64,000 nt of DNA from Alphaproteobacteria bacterium (GCA_030429625.1 JAUIFA010000001.1:223306-287305), one strand, 5' to 3'. Shown: positions 9,207 through 18,779, numbered from the stretch's first letter. Made by a program: numbers and translations. The notes: a model not told the origin generated them from the sequence alone.

Positions 9207-9665
9207 ATGTATAAAGTACTGATAACCCTTTTAATATTTTTATTTCCAGCCTATGTGTGGGCGTGTGAAGTCACACCAGAGGAAGAAAGCTTTGATGCAG
9301 TGGTACATAAAGCAGATGTGATTTTTTATGGTAAGCCAATTATCATCGGCAAGCGTTATCCTGAAGAGCTGGCCAGCAAAGACCTTGTTGAAATCACAGG
9401 CAAATTCTTAAACGCGCCTTACGAAGTCCAATTTGAAGTGTTAAAAGTTTGGAAAGGTGAAATAGCAAGAGATTTCTATCTGATGGACAAAGACGGAGAA
9501 TGTGGTCATAAGCTGCCAGAAAAGTTAGAGCAGCCAATGCTTGTTTTTGCTAAGTTTGATAAGGAAGGCCTTAAGATAATGGACATTGGCTCTAAAGAAT
9601 TTAACGCATTAAGTCAGGCACAGAGAATCGGGTTGCTCGAGTCGCCTATTTGGCAGATGAATTAG
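9207..9665 (+). CDS. Small exported protein, NTR-like
   Basis: The 152-residue protein starts with a signal peptide (MYKVLITLLIFLFPAYVWAC) leaving a cysteine close to the mature N-terminus. The remainder reads ADVIFYGKP ... YEVQFEVLKVWKGE ... GECGHKLPEKLEQPMLVFAK. This 'becoming a source of - effect on - V-KVWKG - CG - LVFA' pattern resembles bacterial netrin/TIMP-like domains in cell-surface proteins; the resemblance is by eye only. It follows the TPR-sulfotransferase by 3 bases and overlaps the convergent 395-residue gene by 4 bases. Confidence 0.55.
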   Translation: MYKVLITLLIFLFPAYVWACEVTPEEESFDAVVHKADVIFYGKPIIIGKRYPEELASKDLVEITGKFLNAPYEVQFEVLKVWKGEIARDFYLMDKDGECGHKLPEKLEQPMLVFAKFDKEGLKIMDIGSKEFNALSQAQRIGLLESPIWQMN

Positions 9666-10849
9666 CCTCTTCCCCTGTCTTGCTCGAAAAGATGGGTAAT
9701 TGCTTCGGCTATATTGCGGTCTATTCTTTCTTTTTCGGGAGCAAAACTAACCCGTGCTTCGGAAGCAATTTTAAAATAAGACAGTACGTCGCCAAGAATT
9801 GTTTTAATTGTGGCAAGAGAGCGTATGTCTTCATTCACGCTGATGCGTGCAGCAAATCCTTGGGCGCCAAGATCAATAGATTTTTTCTCAGCCATTTCAT
9901 CAAAAGCGTTTGTAACGGATTTCTCTAACGCATTGTAATACGCAATATCGTCGTTAAATCCGCACTCATTTTTTTTAATCTGAGTTAATTTTTTTGCATA
10001 GGCTGCCAGATGGTGCATGTTTGTTACAAACTCACGGGCACTGTCTCCCAGAGTAGAGGCGGCCAGATCACACAGACCATCCTTAAGTTCATCAATACTC
10101 TTCATGGCTACAGCAATTTTGGTAAAACGAGAGCCATAAAATGCGCTCAGCCCGTTAGTAACAATTTTCGCCGGCTCACCAAAAAACTCCCCAAGCTTCA
10201 CTTCTTCAACCTGTGGACGTTGGTGATAGTGATGTACGTTGTCTTGCACGGAAGATAATGCCATCAAATCTTTAGAAATTTTACGTACTGTCGGTGATTG
10301 TTGTTTGGCTGCAAAGCGTGTCGCACGTTCTTCTTCCAATGCCTCTAAGCTGTCAAATATTCTATTGGCATCTTCCGGGTGAATAAGTTTTCGTTCCTTT
10401 TTAATGGCTTTAATGCAGGAATCACACATTCTGTTAAACAGTGATACAGCATATTGTGCTCCGTGCGTGCGAGTTACCTCCGTCTGGAATATGGTGTCAG
10501 GGGTAACCCTTTTTTTTCCTCCTTTGACTTCTTCCAGCCTGTGTTGGCTGGCTTCAAACCGTTGCCGATTTTCATCCACATATCGGGCATTACTATTGAT
10601 ATTGCCCTCAGCGTATTTCATCAAACGTCTTTGGAAGCTTTCTATGAGCGCTATTTGCTCTGCATAATAATTCTCTAATGTCAGCTTTTTACCGTCCAGA
10701 GGTTGGTAGTTTCTCACAGGATAGAGCGGGTCAGGTTTTCCTGCATGGCACAGTTTATAGTCTTTACCGCCCATGGTAATAATATCCCCGGCACGACCAT
10801 TATGCGTGGGGGTAAAATCATCTTGTATTTTGTCTAAAAAAGAGGACAT
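9662..10849 (-). CDS. Hypothetical protein, 395 residues
   Basis: I recognise no family. The protein is soluble, largely helical and basic/acidic mixed, with likely coiled-coil stretches such as LTLENYYAEQIALIESFQRR and DSLEALEEERATRFAAKQQ. It contains few cysteines (one pair in RMCDSCIKAIKK around residue 145) and no signal peptide or membrane segment. The ATG at 10847-10849 was preferred over a TTG two codons earlier. It stands alone on the minus strand between the small exported protein and the RND operon. A cytoplasmic structural or scaffold role would fit the composition, without real support. Confidence 0.55.
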   Translation of the reverse strand: MSSFLDKIQDDFTPTHNGRAGDIITMGGKDYKLCHAGKPDPLYPVRNYQPLDGKKLTLENYYAEQIALIESFQRRLMKYAEGNINSNARYVDENRQRFEASQHRLEEVKGGKKRVTPDTIFQTEVTRTHGAQYAVSLFNRMCDSCIKAIKKERKLIHPEDANRIFDSLEALEEERATRFAAKQQSPTVRKISKDLMALSSVQDNVHHYHQRPQVEEVKLGEFFGEPAKIVTNGLSAFYGSRFTKIAVAMKSIDELKDGLCDLAASTLGDSAREFVTNMHHLAAYAKKLTQIKKNECGFNDDIAYYNALEKSVTNAFDEMAEKKSIDLGAQGFAARISVNEDIRSLATIKTILGDVLSYFKIASEARVSFAPEKERIDRNIAEAITHLFEQDRGRG

Positions 10850-11048
10850 GACCAATCTTTTTATGTTAAATAAGTTTGACTATAGCGTATAAAAGTTAAC
10901 ATAGCGTTAATGATAACTATATTTTATAATATTACTATAATAAAACTATAAAACTGTTTTCTATTTTATTAAGAATATGTATAACGTTTATAACCTAGCC
11001 ATTTAATGGGTTATTAATTGTCATGAATTTATTTTTGAAGAGACCATA

Positions 11049-12140
11049 ATGAGAAATTTTTTTGCTATATTATTAGTTGTTCTGCTTGTTGCGCTATTCT
11101 GGTATTTTGGGCTTGGTGGTACAGAAAATAAGTCACAGCAAAATGGTGGAAACGTGGTAGTAGACACGTATGTCATAGCAGAATCCCCGGTGTATGACCG
11201 TGTGGAGGCGCTGGGGACAACCTATGCGAATGAATCGATTGATATCACTGCCAACACTACCGAAACCATCAAGAACATCTATTTTGAAGATGGGCAGGAG
11301 GTTGCGCAAGGCGATGTGATCGCTGTGTTGGAGCAAGACGAAGAGCAAGCGCAGCTTAAAGCATCTCAAGTGCAATTGGCTGAGCATGAGCGTGAATTAG
11401 AACGTTTGGCGGGCTTGCTGGCCAATAAAGTCATTTCCAAGCGGGAATATGACGAGCGCAAAACTTTGCTGGACATCAACAAACAAAGAATAGAAGAAAT
11501 CAAGGCACGCATTGGGGAACGCACATTGCGTGCGCCCTTTGATGGTGTGCTGGGTCTAAGGCGGCTCAGTGTAGGTGCGTTGGTGCGTCCAGGAGATATC
11601 ATCACCACATTGGACGATATCCGCCAGATCAAACTGGACTTTAACGTACCAGATATTTACCTTAATAAAATTCATAAAGCTATGCCCATTCAGGCGCACA
11701 GTGTGTCTCTTAGAGATCGGTTGTTTGAAGGGGTCATTTCTACCATTGACAGTCGGGTGAACCCGATTACGCGTTCGGTGCTGGTGCGGGCGGTCATTGA
11801 CAACGAAGACAAAATCATCCGTCCGGGGTTATTGATGCAGGTGCTTCTGCTTAAAGACCAGCGCAAGGCTATTGTGGCGCCGGAAGAGGCAGTGTTTCAG
11901 AAGAAGAACAAGCATTATGTGATGTTGTTGGAAGAAGGATCGTCAACAGTGCGCCAGCAAGAGGTTCATATTGGTATTCGTCGCCCAGGCATTGTGGAAA
12001 TAACGCAAGGGCTGGAAATAGAGGATCGGGTGGTGATTCGTGGCATACATAAAGTCCGTGATGGGCAGGCTGTAGAAGTGAGGAACACCTTGCATGCGGT
12101 GGATATTTTGGGCAGTGACTCCGCAGAAGGAGCTAAATAA
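11049..12140 (+). CDS. RND efflux periplasmic adaptor (membrane fusion protein)
   Basis: The 363-residue adaptor links an inner-membrane RND pump to an outer-membrane channel. It has an N-terminal anchor (FFAILLVVLLVALFWYF), a barrel/lipoyl half ending EDGQEVAQGDVIAVLEQDEE, a helical hairpin (ASQVQLAEHERELERLAGLL), and the second lipoyl half RTLRAPFDGVLGLRRLSVGA. These are classic HlyD/AcrA-type features. Its stop overlaps the pump start as TAATG, so the two are translationally coupled. No outer-membrane factor gene is nearby. The 190-base AT-rich leader should hold the promoter. Confidence 0.92.
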   Translation: MRNFFAILLVVLLVALFWYFGLGGTENKSQQNGGNVVVDTYVIAESPVYDRVEALGTTYANESIDITANTTETIKNIYFEDGQEVAQGDVIAVLEQDEEQAQLKASQVQLAEHERELERLAGLLANKVISKREYDERKTLLDINKQRIEEIKARIGERTLRAPFDGVLGLRRLSVGALVRPGDIITTLDDIRQIKLDFNVPDIYLNKIHKAMPIQAHSVSLRDRLFEGVISTIDSRVNPITRSVLVRAVIDNEDKIIRPGLLMQVLLLKDQRKAIVAPEEAVFQKKNKHYVMLLEEGSSTVRQQEVHIGIRRPGIVEITQGLEIEDRVVIRGIHKVRDGQAVEVRNTLHAVDILGSDSAEGAK

Positions 12141-15100
12141 TGTGGCTATCAGATACATCGGTTCGCCGGCCAGTTCTCGCCGTTGTAGTCAATTTATTGA
12201 TCATTGCTTTTGGCCTTGTTTCTTTTGGCAAATTGCCGCTGCGCGAATATCCAGACATTGACCCGCCGGTAGTGTCTATCGATACCAATTACCGTGGTGC
12301 GTCGGCCAGTGTGGTCGAAACCCGTGTCACCGAATTGATTGAGGATCGGGTAGCCGGAGTAGAGGGGGTTAAAACCATTTCCTCCAGCTCGTCGGACGGA
12401 CGCTCTCGTATTACCATTGAATTTGATATTGACCGCAATATTGATGACGCTGCTAATGATTTGCGGGATCGGGTGTCGGGCATTTTGGACAATTTGCCCG
12501 AAGAAGCCGATCCGCCAGAAATTGAAAAATCCGATTCTAACGACGATGTGATTATGTGGTTAAATCTGGCGGGGGAAGGAATGAGCATCATGGAGTTGAG
12601 CGATTATGCGCGGCGCTATTTGCAGGATCGTTTCTCTGCGCTTGATGGTGTAGCACGGGTGCGTGTGGGTGGCGGTCAGGAAATCGCCATGCGTATTTGG
12701 TTGGATCGTGACGCTTTGGCGGCGCGTAACTTAACGGCAGAGGACGTTGAAACGGCTTTGCGTTCAGAAAATGTTGAGCTGCCTGCCGGCTCTATTGAGT
12801 CTTCCATGCGTGATTTTACCGTACGCATGGAGCGCAGCTATCAAACCATTGAAGAATTTAAAAATCTAGTAATCAAACGCGGAGCCGATGGCTACTTGGT
12901 GCGTTTGGGTGATGTGGCAGATGTGGAAATTGGGGCGGTGGAAAGCCGTTCTACCCTACGCGGTAATGGTGTGCCAATGGTGGGTGTGGGCATCATTAAA
13001 CAATCTCAGGCTAACACGATTGAAGTGGCGCGTTTGGCCAAAGAAGAAATGGCGCGGGTCAATAAAACGTTGCCTGCCAATATGGCACTGAAGCAGAGTT
13101 ACGACACCAGCGTGTTTATTGAAAGCTCGATTGAGGAAGTGTATAAAACACTGTTCATTGCCGTATTGCTGGTGGTATTGGTGATTTATTGTTTCTTAGG
13201 CAATTTTCGAGCCATGCTGGTGCCGGCGGTAACGGTACCCGTATCGCTGATTGGTACGTTTATCATTCTTTATGCCTTTGGTTTTACCATTAATTTGTTA
13301 ACCTTGCTGGCGTTGGTGCTGGCCATCGGTTTGGTGGTGGACGATGCGATTGTGGTCATTGAAAACATCCACCGCCGTATTGAGATGGGAGAGCCAAGGG
13401 TGGTAGCGGCCTATCGTGGTACACGTCAGGTGGGGTTTGCCGTCATTGCTACCACCATTGTGTTAGTGTCGGTGTTTATGCCCATCACCTTCTTAGAGGG
13501 AGATTTGGGCAGGTTGTTTACCGAATTTGCTGTCACTATGAGTGCAGCGGTACTGTTTTCCAGCTTTGTGGCGTTGACTTTTTCGCCCATGCTTTCGTCT
13601 AAAATTCTTGATCGTCATGGCAGCCATAACCGTTTTACCAGTTGGTTGGATAAGAAATTTGAAGCATTACGTACCGGCTATATCGCCTTTTTGAAAAAAG
13701 CCATGAAGCATCCGGTGATGGTGGTGGTGCTGTTGCTGGCTGTTTTTGGCTGCGCGTTTACGTTGTTTAAACTGGTGCCCAGCGAATATGCTCCCAAAGA
13801 AGACAGGGGCGCGTTTTTCTTAATGTTACGTGGGCCGGAAGGCACCTCGTACAACTACATCACTCAGCAATTGAATGAGGTGGAAAGACGTTTGACCCCG
13901 TTTGTGGAATCAGGCGAATTTGAACGGTTGCTGATGCGTGCCCCACGTAGTTTTGGAGCGGCCTCGTCGTTTAATGATGGGATTGGAATTGTGGTGTTGA
14001 GCCATTGGGACAGTGGCCGTAAACCTATCTGGTATTATGTGAACAAGGTGAGGGAGCTGACCTCTGACATGCCGGGCATTCAGGTGTTCCCTGTGGTACG
14101 GCAGGCGCTGGGGGGCGGCTGGAAAAAACCGGTGCAGTTTGTGTTGGGTGGTCCCACTTACGATGAGCTGGCACAGTGGCGTGATATCATGCTGGAAAAG
14201 GCCTCAGAAAATAAAAATCTCATTGGGCTGGACCATGATTATCTGGAAACCAAGCCGCAAATTGGGCTGACCATACAGCGCAACCGTGCGGGCGATTTGG
14301 GCGTGCCGGTGGCAGTAATCAACCGAACACTCGAAAGTATGCTTGGTTCGCGCAACGTCACCACCTTTATTGACCGTGGTGAAGAATATGACGTGATTCT
14401 GGAGAGCAAGAAAGACCTTAAACAAAGCCCGACCGACATCAGCAATATCTATGTGCGCTCGCAAACCACCGGGCAGCTGATTCCGCTTTCTAATTTGGTG
14501 GAAATCAAAGAATACGCCGATGCCACCTCGCTCAATCGCTACAATCGTATGCGTAGTATCACGTTGGAAGCCAATCTTGCTGATGGCTACAGCATGGGCG
14601 AGGCGCTCAACTATCTTGAAGGGCTGGTGCGCAGTGAATTGCCGCCGGGTGTCAGCATTGATTATAAAGGTGGATCTCTGGATTATATCGAATCGGGCAG
14701 TTCTATCTTCTTAATTTTCCTCTTGGCATTGGTGGTGGTGTATCTGGTGTTGGCTGGGCAGTTTGAAAGTTTTGTGCATCCGTTTATCATCATGATGACC
14801 GTACCCCTGGCCATTACGGGGGCGCTGTTTGCCTTGTGGGCGATGGGGCTATCGCTGAATATTTACAGCGAGATTGGTCTGATCATCCTCATTGGTTTGG
14901 CGGCGAAAAACGGGATTCTGATCGTTGAATTTATCAACCAGTTGCGCGACGAAGGGGTGGAATTTACTGAGGCGATTTTAGAAGCTTCCGGCAAACGTCT
15001 GCGCCCAATTCTGATGACCGCCATTACCACTGCTATGGGTGCGGTACCACTGATTCTTTCCTTTGGGGCTGGGGCAGAAACCCGTTTCGTCATCGGCATA

Positions 15101-15250
15101 GTGATCTTCGCCGGGGTGATTATCGCCACCGCCTTCACCATTGTGGTTATTCCGGTGATGTACCATCTTCTGGCCAAAAACACCACCTCTCCTCATGCCG
15201 TTAGCCAACGTCTGGAAAAACTCCTCAAAGAGCACAAACACGAGGTTTAG
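12140..15250 (+). CDS. RND family multidrug efflux permease (AcrB/MexF-like)
   Basis: The 1036-residue pump has the expected length and two-fold repeat. It begins at the membrane (SVRRPVLAVVVNLLIIAFGL), has a large periplasmic loop with GVARVRVGGGQEIAMRIWLD, and TM4 carries the proton-relay aspartates in LAIGLVVDDAIVVIENIHRR. The second half repeats the pattern with GLAAKNGILIVEFINQLRDE and ends in GKRLRPILMTAITTAMG. It uses proton motive force to export drugs, detergents or lipophilic compounds. Substrate is not predictable. It forms a two-gene operon with the adaptor upstream; the initiator tRNA begins 9 bases after its stop, on the opposite strand. Confidence 0.95.
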   Translation: MWLSDTSVRRPVLAVVVNLLIIAFGLVSFGKLPLREYPDIDPPVVSIDTNYRGASASVVETRVTELIEDRVAGVEGVKTISSSSSDGRSRITIEFDIDRNIDDAANDLRDRVSGILDNLPEEADPPEIEKSDSNDDVIMWLNLAGEGMSIMELSDYARRYLQDRFSALDGVARVRVGGGQEIAMRIWLDRDALAARNLTAEDVETALRSENVELPAGSIESSMRDFTVRMERSYQTIEEFKNLVIKRGADGYLVRLGDVADVEIGAVESRSTLRGNGVPMVGVGIIKQSQANTIEVARLAKEEMARVNKTLPANMALKQSYDTSVFIESSIEEVYKTLFIAVLLVVLVIYCFLGNFRAMLVPAVTVPVSLIGTFIILYAFGFTINLLTLLALVLAIGLVVDDAIVVIENIHRRIEMGEPRVVAAYRGTRQVGFAVIATTIVLVSVFMPITFLEGDLGRLFTEFAVTMSAAVLFSSFVALTFSPMLSSKILDRHGSHNRFTSWLDKKFEALRTGYIAFLKKAMKHPVMVVVLLLAVFGCAFTLFKLVPSEYAPKEDRGAFFLMLRGPEGTSYNYITQQLNEVERRLTPFVESGEFERLLMRAPRSFGAASSFNDGIGIVVLSHWDSGRKPIWYYVNKVRELTSDMPGIQVFPVVRQALGGGWKKPVQFVLGGPTYDELAQWRDIMLEKASENKNLIGLDHDYLETKPQIGLTIQRNRAGDLGVPVAVINRTLESMLGSRNVTTFIDRGEEYDVILESKKDLKQSPTDISNIYVRSQTTGQLIPLSNLVEIKEYADATSLNRYNRMRSITLEANLADGYSMGEALNYLEGLVRSELPPGVSIDYKGGSLDYIESGSSIFLIFLLALVVVYLVLAGQFESFVHPFIIMMTVPLAITGALFALWAMGLSLNIYSEIGLIILIGLAAKNGILIVEFINQLRDEGVEFTEAILEASGKRLRPILMTAITTAMGAVPLILSFGAGAETRFVIGIVIFAGVIIATAFTIVVIPVMYHLLAKNTTSPHAVSQRLEKLLKEHKHEV

Positions 15251-15258
15251 GGAAAAAT

Positions 15259-15335
<77 letters not shown>

Positions 15336-15412
15336 ACAATGTATACGTCCGAGCCGAAACTCGGTAGCAATCTTAACTGTCCCACGCGCTTGTGGCACTT
15401 CGGGACGGGCGG

Positions 15413-15433
15413 GCTGCTCTACTCCGCGACAAT
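15413..15433 (-). repeat. Detached copy of the initiator tRNA 5' end
   Basis: Twenty-one bases here are identical to 15320-15340, which covers the first 16 bases of the initiator tRNA and its 5' flank. The 72 bases between the copies, read on the minus strand, contain two hairpins: CCGAG-TTTCGG-CTCGG and a nested GTCCC...GGGAC stem. The copy cannot form a tRNA. It may record a tandem duplication or a small palindromic insertion in the gene. Confidence 0.7.
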
Positions 15434-15530
15434 ATATTATTAAGCGTTGCGCTAAAATAATCGTGTGGCTGGGTATATAACGCGTCTTTGCGTATGCCGC
15501 AAGGAAAAACCACTCTTTTTATCAGAAATC

Positions 15531-16271
15531 TTAGCCGAAGCTTTTGACCAGATTCTCGCTGAGCATATGCCAGCCATCAATCAACACAAAGAAAATAATC
15601 TTAAACGGCAGGGAAATCATTACCGGCGGTAGCATCATCATCCCCATCGACATCAAGGTGGACGCCACCATCATGTCAATGATCAGGAAGGGAATGAAGA
15701 CCAGAAAGCCAATCTCGAAGGCGCGCTTCAACTCACTGATCATAAAGGCAGGTACCAGCACTTTGTAGGGCAGGTCTTCAGGTTTTTCAACCATGTCTGT
15801 GCCCGACAGCTCCATAAACAGTGCAACATCATTCTCGTTTACCTGCCCGCGCATAAATTCATGAAAAGGTGCTGCGGTTCTTTCCATCGCGGTTTTTTCA
15901 TCAATTTGTTCATTAATAAGCGGCTCAATACCATCATTGTAGGCGGCCTCAAACGTAGGGGTCATGATAAAAGCCGTGAGGAACAATGCCAGACTGATCA
16001 ATACCGAGTTAGGCGGCGTTTGCTGAATTCCCATCGCGCTACGCAGCAAAGACAACACCACAATGATGCGTGTGAAGGAGGTCACCATCATCAGGATCGA
16101 AGGCGCAAGGCTCAGAATGGTCAGTAAAATAACCAGACGCATGATTTGCCCGGTGGCTGAGCCGCCAATTTCTCCGCCTAAATCCACATTGATGGTTTGT
16201 GCTGCCGCAGGATGGGCATAGAAAAACACAGTAGCAAGAAGCAATAGGCCAGAGAAGAAAATGCGTTTCAT
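15531..16271 (-). CDS. fliP: Flagellar export gate protein FliP
   Basis: The 246-residue protein is a core membrane component of the flagellar type III export gate. A cleavable signal peptide (MKRIFFSGLLLLATVFFYAH) precedes the conserved LSLAPSILMMVTSFTRIIVV, LRSAMGIQQTPPNSVLISL and C-terminal IDMMVASTLMSMGMMMLPP. Four membrane segments are expected. The start overlaps the fliO stop by 4 bases, and it is the last gene of an operon flhX - unknown - fliO - fliP. fliQ, fliR and flhB/flhA are not in the window, so export genes are scattered in this genome. Confidence 0.96.
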   Translation of the reverse strand: MKRIFFSGLLLLATVFFYAHPAAAQTINVDLGGEIGGSATGQIMRLVILLTILSLAPSILMMVTSFTRIIVVLSLLRSAMGIQQTPPNSVLISLALFLTAFIMTPTFEAAYNDGIEPLINEQIDEKTAMERTAAPFHEFMRGQVNENDVALFMELSGTDMVEKPEDLPYKVLVPAFMISELKRAFEIGFLVFIPFLIIDMMVASTLMSMGMMMLPPVMISLPFKIIFFVLIDGWHMLSENLVKSFG

Positions 16272-16573
16272 GGTTGTTTTGATGCCCCTTTCGTCGCAGA
16301 TTTCTTTGAACCAACCTCAGTATCAATTATCACCGCGCCACTTTCAGTACCCACGCATAGCAAATATTCTGTTTTGTCACATTTGGCAATCACCAGCTTA
16401 TTTTTTCCATCAATAATTTTAATCTCTGAAACAGAGAGACGTTTTTTACTGGTGTTGGTTGTTCCTGAAACGCGCTCCGTGCCGTACTTTCTCAACAGGA
16501 AAGACACCAGAGCAATCAACGCTAATACAAAAACCAGTGCAGCGGCAGATGTAAGAACGGCGGTGGTTTCCAT
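16268..16573 (-). CDS. fliO: FliO-like flagellar biosynthesis protein
   Basis: A 101-residue single-span protein: one N-terminal helix (AAALVFVLALIALVSFLLRKY) followed by a soluble domain with KRLSVSEIKIIDGKNKLVIA and TEYLLCVG. This is the FliO layout, in which the protein assists FliP complex assembly. Identity rests on topology, the RLSV...IDGKNKLVI motif and the position immediately before fliP with a 4-base overlap. FliO proteins diverge quickly, so sequence alone would be weak. Confidence 0.8.
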   Translation of the reverse strand: METTAVLTSAAALVFVLALIALVSFLLRKYGTERVSGTTNTSKKRLSVSEIKIIDGKNKLVIAKCDKTEYLLCVGTESGAVIIDTEVGSKKSATKGASKQP

Positions 16574-16899
16574 TATTTATTTCCAGCATTGGCATTGTTA
16601 TTGTAAGCCGTGCTGGCTTTGCTGGCGGCATTGAGCTCATTGATTTGGGTTTTTATAGAATCCCTCCGGCTGACAAGTGCCTCAGACAAGTCCTGCAGAG
16701 AAATACCCAGTGAATTCAGGCTTTTCTCATACAATTTTGCGTCCTCACGTGACATGTCAGAGAGTTCATTGCAAAAATCCGTGGCAAGCTTCTCAAATCC
16801 AGACATATCAATGGTTTTCCCATCATTAAGATTACGCTGATACAGCGCAATGTAATTCTCTGCCTCATGCAGTAACGTCCTAACTCTTTCATGGCTCAT
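16573..16899 (-). CDS. Small helical protein in flagellar export operon
   Basis: The 108-residue protein is almost wholly alpha-helical by composition, with EAENYIALYQRNLNDGKTID and a polar, N/A-rich C-terminal tail. No membrane segment or cysteine motif besides one FCNEL. It overlaps flhX upstream by 4 bases and fliO downstream by 1 base, so tight translational coupling argues for a flagellar job. Size and helical character resemble export chaperones of the FliT type, but I see no diagnostic motif. Confidence 0.6.
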   Translation of the reverse strand: MSHERVRTLLHEAENYIALYQRNLNDGKTIDMSGFEKLATDFCNELSDMSREDAKLYEKSLNSLGISLQDLSEALVSRRDSIKTQINELNAASKASTAYNNNANAGNK

Positions 16900-17201
16900 G
16901 ACTTTCTCCCATTATCCCGAGCAGATTTCTCAGAGTTCTTACTATAGATATATGAAAGGATTTCTGCAACTGCTGAATACGCATCAAGCGGAATAAATGA
17001 TTCGACTTCAAGGACAGAAAGGATTTCTATTAATGCCGCATCTTCACGTACCTCAATATTATTTTCCTGCGCGATCTTAAGGATCTGTTCTGCCAGATAG
17101 CCTTGCCCTTTGGCCACCACCTGAGGGGCAGGCATGCTATCCATGTCGTATTTTAACGCAACCGCAGAGGTATTTTTTATGTCCTTATCGTCTTTTTTCA
17201 T
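16896..17201 (-). CDS. FlhX-like protein (FlhB C-terminal domain only)
   Basis: The 101-residue protein corresponds to the cytoplasmic C-terminal domain of FlhB, without the membrane half. AVALKYDMDSMPAPQVVAKG and AEQILKIAQENNIEVRED match FlhB after its cleavage site, and LEVESFIPLDAYSAVAEIL matches the end of the domain. The NPTH autocleavage motif is absent; the equivalent position reads KNTSAVALKY. Such stand-alone domains (FlhX) can substitute for the processed FlhB tail in substrate switching. It is the first gene of the operon leading to fliP. Confidence 0.8.
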   Translation of the reverse strand: MKKDDKDIKNTSAVALKYDMDSMPAPQVVAKGQGYLAEQILKIAQENNIEVREDAALIEILSVLEVESFIPLDAYSAVAEILSYIYSKNSEKSARDNGRKS

Positions 17202-17309
17202 AATATTGGTATAGCAGTTTTATGAGCCTATTTGAAGTGCTAACTTATAATAATTCCCTTTGCAACAATTGTCTAAGCAGGGTATTGTTTGTATTTTAAA
17301 GTAGAGCAT

Positions 17310-17828
17310 ATGGCAAAATCACCTGAGCGAATCATAAATGTGTTTCTGGAAAGCGGCTTTGATGAAAGCAAGCGTACAGCAGAAATTGAGTATGAATATC
17401 AAACAGCGGTTCGTGATCTTCTGGCCAAGAGCTACTTTCACCTATGTAAGAATCCTGGAAACGCGCCGGTGGATCGTGGGCCGTATAATTTGCATTTACG
17501 CATTGAAGACGGAAGATTAATTATGGATCTGCGTCTGATGAAAAAACAGGACGATGACAGCTACAAAGAAATGATGAGTGAGGTAGTCAAAGTGCCGATG
17601 TCTCCGTTTCGTCGGATTATAAAAGATTATTTTTTTATCTGTGAAAGCCATATGAACGCGGTTAAATCCTCCAACCCTTCACAAATTGAAACCATCGATA
17701 TGGCTCGCCGTGGCATCCATAATGATGGGGCAGAAATCCTAAAAAATATTTTATCACCCAACGTTGAAACGGATTTTGACACTGCCCGTCGCTTATTTAC
17801 ACTGGTTTGCCTATTACATATCAGATAA
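17310..17828 (+). CDS. UPF0262 family protein
   Basis: The 172-residue protein carries the UPF0262 signature: RGPYNLHLRIEDGRLIMDLR, FRRIIKDYFFICESHMNAV, IETIDMARRGIHNDGAEIL and FDTARRLFTLVCLLHIR. The family is confined largely to alphaproteobacteria and uncharacterised. I start at the ATG (MAKSPERII) rather than at a TTG seven codons earlier. It precedes infA and maf, the order usual in alphaproteobacteria, which supports the taxonomic call. Cytosolic, no known catalytic motif. Confidence 0.88.
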   Translation: MAKSPERIINVFLESGFDESKRTAEIEYEYQTAVRDLLAKSYFHLCKNPGNAPVDRGPYNLHLRIEDGRLIMDLRLMKKQDDDSYKEMMSEVVKVPMSPFRRIIKDYFFICESHMNAVKSSNPSQIETIDMARRGIHNDGAEILKNILSPNVETDFDTARRLFTLVCLLHIR

Positions 17829-17916
17829 ACGGCTCATAATCTCAAATTTTCCTTGATAATTCGCCAGAATAGGTTAATAGACTTCTTCATCATTCAAATA
17901 AGATACATAAGGTTTT

Positions 17917-18135
17917 ATGGCGAAAGAAGAATTATTAGAGTTTGAAGGCACGGTGATGGAAATTCTCCCTAACGCAATGTTTAGGGTTGAGCTGGAAAAC
18001 GGACATGAAATTATTGCTCACACTTCCGGACGGATGCGTAAGCACCGTATCCGTATTCTTCTGGGTGATAAGGTGACGGTCGAAATGACCCCTTACGATT
18101 TAACCAAAGGACGTGTGATTCTACGTCACAAATAA
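17917..18135 (+). CDS. infA: Translation initiation factor IF-1
   Basis: The 72-residue OB-fold protein reads [20 protein letters not shown] and [20 protein letters not shown], with [20 protein letters not shown] at the end, an essentially canonical IF-1. It binds the 30S A site during initiation. A TAAGG site lies six bases upstream. The gene is followed within 13 bases by maf, so the two are likely co-transcribed. Confidence 0.98.
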   Translation: MAKEELLEFEGTVMEILPNAMFRVELENGHEIIAHTSGRMRKHRIRILLGDKVTVEMTPYDLTKGRVILRHK

Positions 18136-18148
18136 GAGGCTTACTGTG

Positions 18149-18718
18149 ATGAAGCTTGTTCTTGCCTCACAATCCCCTGCACGTTTGCAGCTGTTAAAGA
18201 ATATTGGCTTTGTTCCCGATGTGGTACAGCCCGCTGATATTGACGAAACCCCATTAAAAAACGAAGACCCTAAGCAATATGTGGTGCGTTTGGCAGAAGA
18301 AAAAGCCAAAACCGTCCATGTTCAGCACTCAGACGCGTATGTGATTGCAGCGGACAGCATTGCCTGCTGTGGGAGAAAAATTTTAGGTAAGCCGGAAGAC
18401 CGTAACCATGCGCGTGAAATATTGCAAATGCTTTCGGGTCGTCGGCACAAATTATACACTGGCTTATGTGTGATAGCGCCGGACGGCACATTGCGCATTA
18501 AATCAGTGTTAACTATGGTAAAATTCAAACGCATTGGCACGCAAGAGATGGAGGACTATCTCGACACGCAGGAATGGGAGGGTAAATGTGGTGCTTATGG
18601 TATACAAAAAGACGCGGGCGCTTTTGTCCACTCGATCAATGGCAGCTATACCAACGTGATTGGCCTACCGCTGGTGGAAACAAAAAATTTACTATTGGGT
18701 CTCGGATTTAAAAAGTAA
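18149..18718 (+). CDS. maf: Maf-like nucleoside triphosphate pyrophosphatase
   Basis: The 189-residue protein hydrolyses non-canonical or excess NTPs (dTTP/UTP-type Maf) and is linked to septum inhibition in Bacillus. It shows the N-terminal KLVLASQSPARLQLLKNIGF, the ADSIACCGRKILGKPED metal-binding segment, LSGRRHKLYTG, and WEGKCGAYGIQ with the NGSYTNVIGLP tail. Start chosen at the ATG after AGAGG, one codon inside a GTG. The cysteine pair SIACC in place of the usual TVV is a small departure. Confidence 0.93.
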   Translation: MKLVLASQSPARLQLLKNIGFVPDVVQPADIDETPLKNEDPKQYVVRLAEEKAKTVHVQHSDAYVIAADSIACCGRKILGKPEDRNHAREILQMLSGRRHKLYTGLCVIAPDGTLRIKSVLTMVKFKRIGTQEMEDYLDTQEWEGKCGAYGIQKDAGAFVHSINGSYTNVIGLPLVETKNLLLGLGFKK

Positions 18719-18779
18719 ATTATTACTTGGCACGAACTGCCATACATAGTAAACTTCCAGCACTATTTGGGGTTTATGC

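Noticed and set aside
12289..15241. Long open frames antisense to the RND pump and many other genes
   Set aside because: They are shadows of well-conserved coding sequence on the other strand, with no start signals or recognisable products.
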